From assembly GCA_002633005.1 (NCBI GenBank), contig NMRA01000043.1:338018-402017 (forward strand): DNA of 64,000 nucleotides, written 5' to 3'. How positions within the stretch are numbered: the first letter of the stretch is position 1; each line of letters opens with the position of its first letter. The DNA is from Phoronis australis (taxonomy: Eukaryota; Phoronida; Phoronidae). Positions 60,101 to 64,000 of this stretch are shown piece after piece. The notes under the pieces were generated by a model that was not told the origin of the DNA, did no database searches, and worked only from the letters and a program-made list of their open reading frames with translations. Made by a program: the position numbers and the translations under genes.

Positions 60101-63100
60101 AAGAAGCCCATGGCTGAGACACAGGAATAGTAAAGAATGGGTTCCCATGGGGGGCGGGGCAAGGTGGACGCACAGCGAGAGAGTAAGTGGGGAGGGAGGG
60201 TGGCCTGTAGGGTGTAGTTGAGCTCATGGCCGATGCTGCTATGTACGGACAGTGTTTGGCGGATCTTGGACATGGTGAAGTCAGGTGTGAACCTGAAAAA
60301 AGGAGGAAACAGGTGAGAAGTCAGGTGTCAACATGAAACAATGGAGAAAGAACACCTGCTTAGTATATAATGTCACAATAACTGAAGTCATGGTAAAATT
60401 GAACACAAACAAGATGATTAGTTCTGGTTGCCAAGAAACATGAGAAAGTGCCTATCCAGCTTTTTGTTTCCATTGTGAGTTTCAAAACTTGTCTAATGCT
60501 AGAAAATGACTAATCATATTTAATTTTTGGTCCAAGAACTTGTTTTACATAAAATTTTACGGACAATACAATGAATAATTACGATACCAAATGCATGTTT
60601 TAGGTAGTCGCATAGGGTATCAGTTCCTTATTGTTCAGTTCAATATTGACACAACAAAATTACTAAGCCAAACATAATCTCAAGCAAATACAAGTTTTAG
60701 GAGTTGAAAAACCTTCCGTGTTTGCTTTGGTGCGTTAGGTCGCCATAGTGACCATTCAATGGATGTTGATTAACAAAGAGCAGGTGATTACGATTAACTA
60801 CGTACGCCACTTCAATCTTTCTTGTTTCACCCGGTTCTAGCTTGAACGCCTCACAGTTCAGGACACGAAATCCGTAACCTTCGCACGACAGACCATTGAC
60901 AGAGAAGCCGTGCACAAACACTTCGAGTTCCCCCGTGTTTTTTATGGTAAAAGTTCGTCTGACAGTGAAATTAGGCAATATGTGTCTTTGTGGTCTCTTT
61001 TCTGCAAAGGAAGTAGAGGCATTTGAAGACAGCTCAAATGTGAATAACACTATTCCATTAACAAGTGAAATCATTCAGCTTAGAAACCATCAACAGATAT
61101 TACTGCCATTGTGTAATTAATTAGAAATGGCAATATCAGAATCAAGTAGATGACTGCAGACATACTAAACAGCACTGTAACAAATTTACACTGAGCATGA
61201 GACCCAACAAAAGAATCCAGGTTGGAACTGACTTTCAAATAATCTCGATAATAGAAAGCAGCTCCTTTCCACACACCTCACACTGACCACAAAGAAATCT
61301 GATGCTAACTGATCTTCAATGAGATGACTTTCTGGTGCCCTAGGACCAAAACTTAAGGTCAAAATCTTTAACACTTTCCAATGTCAAATCCCCAACTTAC
61401 TCTCACAGTTCAGGAGATGCGTTTTGTTGAGTTCAAATAACAGGGGTGATGCTGAGCCCGGTCGCTGATTCCCAAGACGTAACTCCCCATAGGCTCCCCG
61501 GCCGTGGAGAACCAGAGCCTCCAGGATCGTTACATTATTACGGACAATAAGCAGCGTGGTACGAGCGATATCATCCTTAGGATGAAATCCAACTGTGATG
61601 AGAAATCGTCGATGTTCGTGCATCCAAATTGGCAGTGACCTGTTGTGAGTCTTAGCGCCGACTGTATTTTCTATTTTTCGCCGAAACAATGTCACTGAAT
61701 TGTTAACTAAGTGAGGCTGTAAAGACAGAAATTGAAAACTTGAACAATAGTACTCACAAGACTCGACCATGACATAGTAGCATGACAGCAATAAAAACCG
61801 CCCACGAGAATGATGAACACAATAAAACGTTAAATTCAATCTCAACAACAATTGATGGAAAGAGCTATGAATTACACAACAAATACAGAACCTATGTTGC
61901 ATTATGACATCCCCACAGAACAAAGCAAACTTTCGTGGGCTGTTCCAGTAAAAATGTATGGGAGGGGGAAGGCACTTTCATTTTCTACCCACCACCCAAA
62001 TTTTCTTTTATTTCTCCAACCCACCACCCATACATTTTAATTAGGTTGAAATGCAACCACCCATATTATTTAAATTATGCTTGAATTATTCATGGTTATG
62101 TATGTGTTCGGTTTTATTCTCTTTAGATATTTTCGGTCATCAGTGTTTCGCTAGCCAACACTGGTCAGTAGACACATCAGCTCCCTCCCAGGCAAGGGAT
62201 AAACATTCACACATGCTTTCCAGTGAATAGCAATTAATGAACAAGAATGTTGGTATGCACCCTTCGTGTGAATTGCACATGACAGGTGCTAGGGGTGCGC
62301 ATTATTTCAAAATTCCTACAATAGGAGTAACACTTGTAAACAAATTGCCTCTAGGACACACATCATGATCTGTTAAGCACCTTTAAGATGATCGACAGAC
62401 AAGAACTAGCCGTCTTTTCAAATGTCGAAAACTGAAGAGGCCAACAGGGTGGTCGAATCAAAACGCAAATACTGTTGTCAGCACATTCCTGCCACATATC
62501 TTTGCGCCAAATTTCACCCAGTTGCGCCTAGTGGTTTTTGAGATAATCAACCTGTCTTGTCAAAAACTAAAATGGCCAACAGGGGGTACTATGGTAGCCA
62601 AATCTGTCTGAAAATTGACTGGTGCAGGTGCATCCCTACCATCTATTTCTGTGCCAAATGTCACCATGATCTGTGTAACGGTTTCAACATAATCAACAAA
62701 CGAATAATGAATGACTTGAGGAGTCGAAAACTAACAGAGAGTGCCAGAGTGGTTGAATCCGTCCAAAAACGACTGGTGCTGGCACATTCTCGCCATATAC
62801 CTCTGTATCAAATTGCATCGTGAACGTCAAGCAGTTTTCGAGGTAATCGACGCACAAGAAATGGCTTGTCGAAAACTAAAACAGCCAACAGGGGGGACCA
62901 CAGCAGCCAAATCAATTGGTGCTTGCGCATCCCCAACAAATAACATGATCCGCTAAGCGGATCTTGAGATAAGTGACACACAAAGAATGATAATGACGGT
63001 CAAACAGACAGATGGACATACAGACGGAGGGACGGATGCGATGCTGACCATATGCGTCTAAATAAGATTTTGTGGGTACACAAAAATTCCATGTGAGATC

Positions 63101-64000
63101 ACAACTCATGTCGGTTACCACAAACTATTACTGGCATGCACTGTAATATCAGCTTGTTTGGAGGAGCAGCGCAATCAAATGCTTCAACAAAAATGTATCT
63201 TGAGAAGACTGGCTTTAGGACAATTTGTACAGTACGCTAATGCCGTCACATTACCACACAAGGTAAAATTTTGACTATTTGCAGCACGGTTTGGACATTG
63301 GAAGAATGAAAGTTATGGTTATTCCTTCTCACCTATATTGAAGATTCAGCCTAACAGTAAAAAATTCTCACCCTGTGAATTTCAATCTCCTCCAAGCGAA
63401 ACATTTCCTCGTCCTCTGTTTCCACATAGTCGGTGAGATACTCGCCAAGCTGCGGTCCCAGTAGGTCTAGGATGGTCTGAGGACTCGGGTAACTAGCCAG
63501 CAACACTACCTGGGCAATAGCTATAGTGTCCGAGGGGTTTTTTAGCTCCACCATCAGGGCCTAGAGAACACAACAAGATATCAATAGTGCACCAGACACA
63601 TTAATGTGACACATGGAGATACGAAAAGATGTCAAGTTAACACAATGTTCATTAATAAATCAGTTTCTCACATGACCTGGACTGTGTTACGACACCACTG
63701 GTTAATAACTTTTTGATATTACATAGATGAATCACAAAGTAGTGCAAAGTAGAAATATATACGCCTAAAATTTTATCGTATGCAATACACTAAAACAACC
63801 AGACGCCCGCCAAACAAACAATGCCGGAATTCCGAGAAGATGACAAGGTTATTATTGACAAATCAGGTACTGCAACCGTACGTATTCCCAGTCGGAAGGA
63901 GATGCAAGCAACTTCTTAAACGGACCCATCTTCGGCAGCGAATCCCATATCCATGTTCATTCCAACGGAGACGAACCCCAACTCAAGAAATGCGGAGACA
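51000..64000 (-). CDS. TMEM131: TMEM131-family transmembrane protein, 3' part (13 exons)
   Basis: Thirteen exons with matching phases give 1010 codons before the stop at 51000. The 5' exons lie beyond the right edge. The lumenal part carries LPNFTVRRTFTIKNTGELEV, NGLSCEGYGFRVLNCEAFKL and FTPDFT, which are diagnostic of TMEM131/TMEM131L and of their immunoglobulin-like strands. One helix follows (window residues about 287-308, SAMGFFLLVILLYTYI), then a roughly 700-aa cytosolic tail: a basic/acidic low-complexity zone, then Ser/Pro-rich text with repeated Trp motifs. In animals TMEM131 binds procollagen in the ER through its lumenal end and the TRAPPC8 trafficking factor through its tail, aiding collagen export. 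That role here is inferred from the family. Several lumenal N-x-S/T sites (NNSV, NRSL, NVTI, NKTH) are visible. Confidence 0.92.
52754..52918 (-). CDS. TMEM131: TMEM131-like tail exon
   Basis: 55 codons, phase 0 at both ends: MASGLWGGLSEAANSSWDSV then SSIWANAGSAES, ending DDVANK before GTACGT. Three Trp motifs. Confidence 0.85.
53301..53527 (-). CDS. TMEM131: TMEM131-like tail exon
   Basis: 227 nt. It contains MMQRLQAERRRLLMEYQRKL, a short charged helix, then DDWPGF, ALWDPQFIPPEKWS and SPPKPSP before GTAAGT. Confidence 0.87.
54143..54307 (-). CDS. TMEM131: TMEM131-like tail exon
   Basis: 165 nt. It reads SSPGPIGSRVQQQPSWNSNP, then FQLGG and NSWNQPPSPVYGLD. The phases (GT in, G out) fit both neighbours. 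Confidence 0.85.
55062..55313 (-). CDS. TMEM131: TMEM131-like tail exon
   Basis: 252 nt. It reads DFSEMAYQTQQVEMQYGRRG, then a Ser/Asn/Ala-rich part with a run of four Ala (ATAAAAPN), ending DDFRPTG across the splice. Confidence 0.85.
56029..56124 (-). CDS. TMEM131: TMEM131-like tail exon
   Basis: 96 nt. It reads HTPLVFDTDSSDVSKD then SPPPLWDMPDPLVVP. Borders are TCACAG and GTTAGC. Confidence 0.85.
57304..57455 (-). CDS. TMEM131: TMEM131-like tail exon
   Basis: 152 nt. It reads SLSLPYTPHRENGKHYD, then SSPHTM and the basic stretch KAAKKNAKPTRPMRLK. Confidence 0.85.
58277..58467 (-). CDS. TMEM131: TMEM131-like tail exon
   Basis: 191 nt. It reads NSSAGCSTPEPLVPKAEKQK, then Lys-rich TKAKKSADD and KVKSKRSKADKANILE. 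Low-complexity basic region. Confidence 0.85.
59002..59162 (-). CDS. TMEM131: TMEM131-like tail exon
   Basis: 161 nt. It reads KKKMKHKTKAMIRREEKERR, then ELEKKQRKEMNELDRDD (likely a charged helix) and a Ser/Thr run, ending DNDDK. Confidence 0.87.
59472..60292 (-). CDS. TMEM131: TMEM131-like exon: lumenal end, transmembrane helix and start of tail
   Basis: 821 nt. It opens FTPDFTMSKIRQTL, which completes the lumenal immunoglobulin-like strand pair. It runs to the helix CVSAMGFFLLVILLYTYI, then SDRIFQADVLLNGQFDRSKI at the membrane face and a Lys/Glu/Asn-rich tail. Confidence 0.92.
60806..61001 (-). CDS. TMEM131: TMEM131-like lumenal exon with the family signature
   Basis: 196 nt. The strong acceptor CCTTTGCAG was chosen over weaker upstream AGs because it fits the phase of both neighbours. 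It encodes KRPQRHILPNFTVRRTFTIK and LSCEGYGFRVLNCEAFKL. A GTACGT donor inside the open frame was chosen because it restores FTPDF downstream. Confidence 0.9.
61401..61716 (-). CDS. TMEM131: TMEM131-like lumenal exon
   Basis: 316 nt. It reads PHLVNNSVTLFRRKIENTVG, RFLITVGFHPKDDIARTTLL, IVRNNVTILEALVLHGRGAY and LLFELNKTHLLNCE. It begins in phase 0 at TTTACAG. Confidence 0.9.
62390..62990. repeat. Four to five diverged tandem units of about 140-160 bp in a TMEM131-like intron
   Basis: Recurring ordered words: TGTCGAAAACTAAAATGGCC, AACAGGG, a CCAAATCnnTCT piece, GGTGCnnGCACATnCnnCC and TTTCGAGnTAATC. The units are followed by CAGACAGATGGACATACAGA, a purine-rich tail common after dispersed invertebrate repeats. 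Related words appear near 26280-26600. Confidence 0.6.
63372..63560 (-). CDS. TMEM131: TMEM131-like lumenal exon, most 5' one seen
   Basis: 63 codons, phase 0 at both ends: ALMVELKNPSDTIAIAQVVL, then LASYPSPQTILDLLGPQLGE and an acidic stretch TEDEEMFRLEE. Earlier exons must lie to the right. 63561-64000 shows none I can support. Confidence 0.85.

Noticed and set aside
63821-63919. Short plus-strand frame MPEFREDDKVIIDK near the right edge
   Set aside because: Only 33 codons before a stop and no family recognised. It might be a repeat-borne frame, but the window ends too soon to judge.

Overview
This is eukaryotic nuclear DNA from an AT-rich, intron-dense animal genome. Short exons with canonical GT/AG borders, decayed LINEs and DNA transposons, many minisatellites, and two isolated N characters between near-identical blocks support this. 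The gene content and the frequent AGGCCTA-type words fit a marine invertebrate, possibly a deuterostome such as a hemichordate, echinoderm or amphioxus. That placement is inference. All three protein genes I can support lie on the minus strand. I rebuilt them by eye from splice borders, reading phase and homology.

Region 1 (about 2.6-14.9 kb): a class C GPCR-like gene. Ten coding exons join without a phase conflict into 5217 nt (1738 aa). The predicted protein has a signal peptide, three tandem Venus-flytrap (ANF_receptor) ligand-binding modules each followed by a short cysteine linker, and one C-terminal class C seven-helix domain. Family members normally carry one flytrap. The second and third modules are joined inside a single 1613-nt exon, so the tandem order does not depend on gene-model guesswork there. 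A coding-like flytrap relic (5166-5254) lies in an intron, and a decayed L1/Tx1-like LINE abuts the first splice donor. This is the most interesting system in the window.

Region 2 (14.9-29.1 kb): intergenic and dominated by DNA transposons. A terminal-inverted-repeat family with GGGCCCGGTCTCC ends occurs as one simple copy (23776-25205) and as a 5.6-kb head-to-head foldback (17769-23363). The foldback is interrupted by a 2632-bp second transposon with 32-bp inverted repeats, a 7-bp target duplication and a broken THAP-domain gene, suggestive of the P-element superfamily.

Region 3 (29.1-39.0 kb): a seven-exon gene for a 246-aa four-helix protein resembling the LAPTM (lysosomal-associated transmembrane) family, with two PY motifs in its tail. 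One 60-nt membrane-helix exon is present twice, on either side of a single N, probably because two haplotypes were both retained in the assembly.

Region 4 (39.0-51.0 kb): intergenic, with a 22-bp minisatellite of about 30 units, a second N-flanked duplication and pieces of CR1/L2-like LINEs arranged tail to tail.

Region 5 (51.0-64.0 kb): the 3' part (13 exons, 1010 codons) of a TMEM131-family gene. Its start lies beyond the right edge of the window. TMEM131 proteins act in the secretory pathway in procollagen export. I see no functional link between the three genes beyond all encoding membrane proteins.
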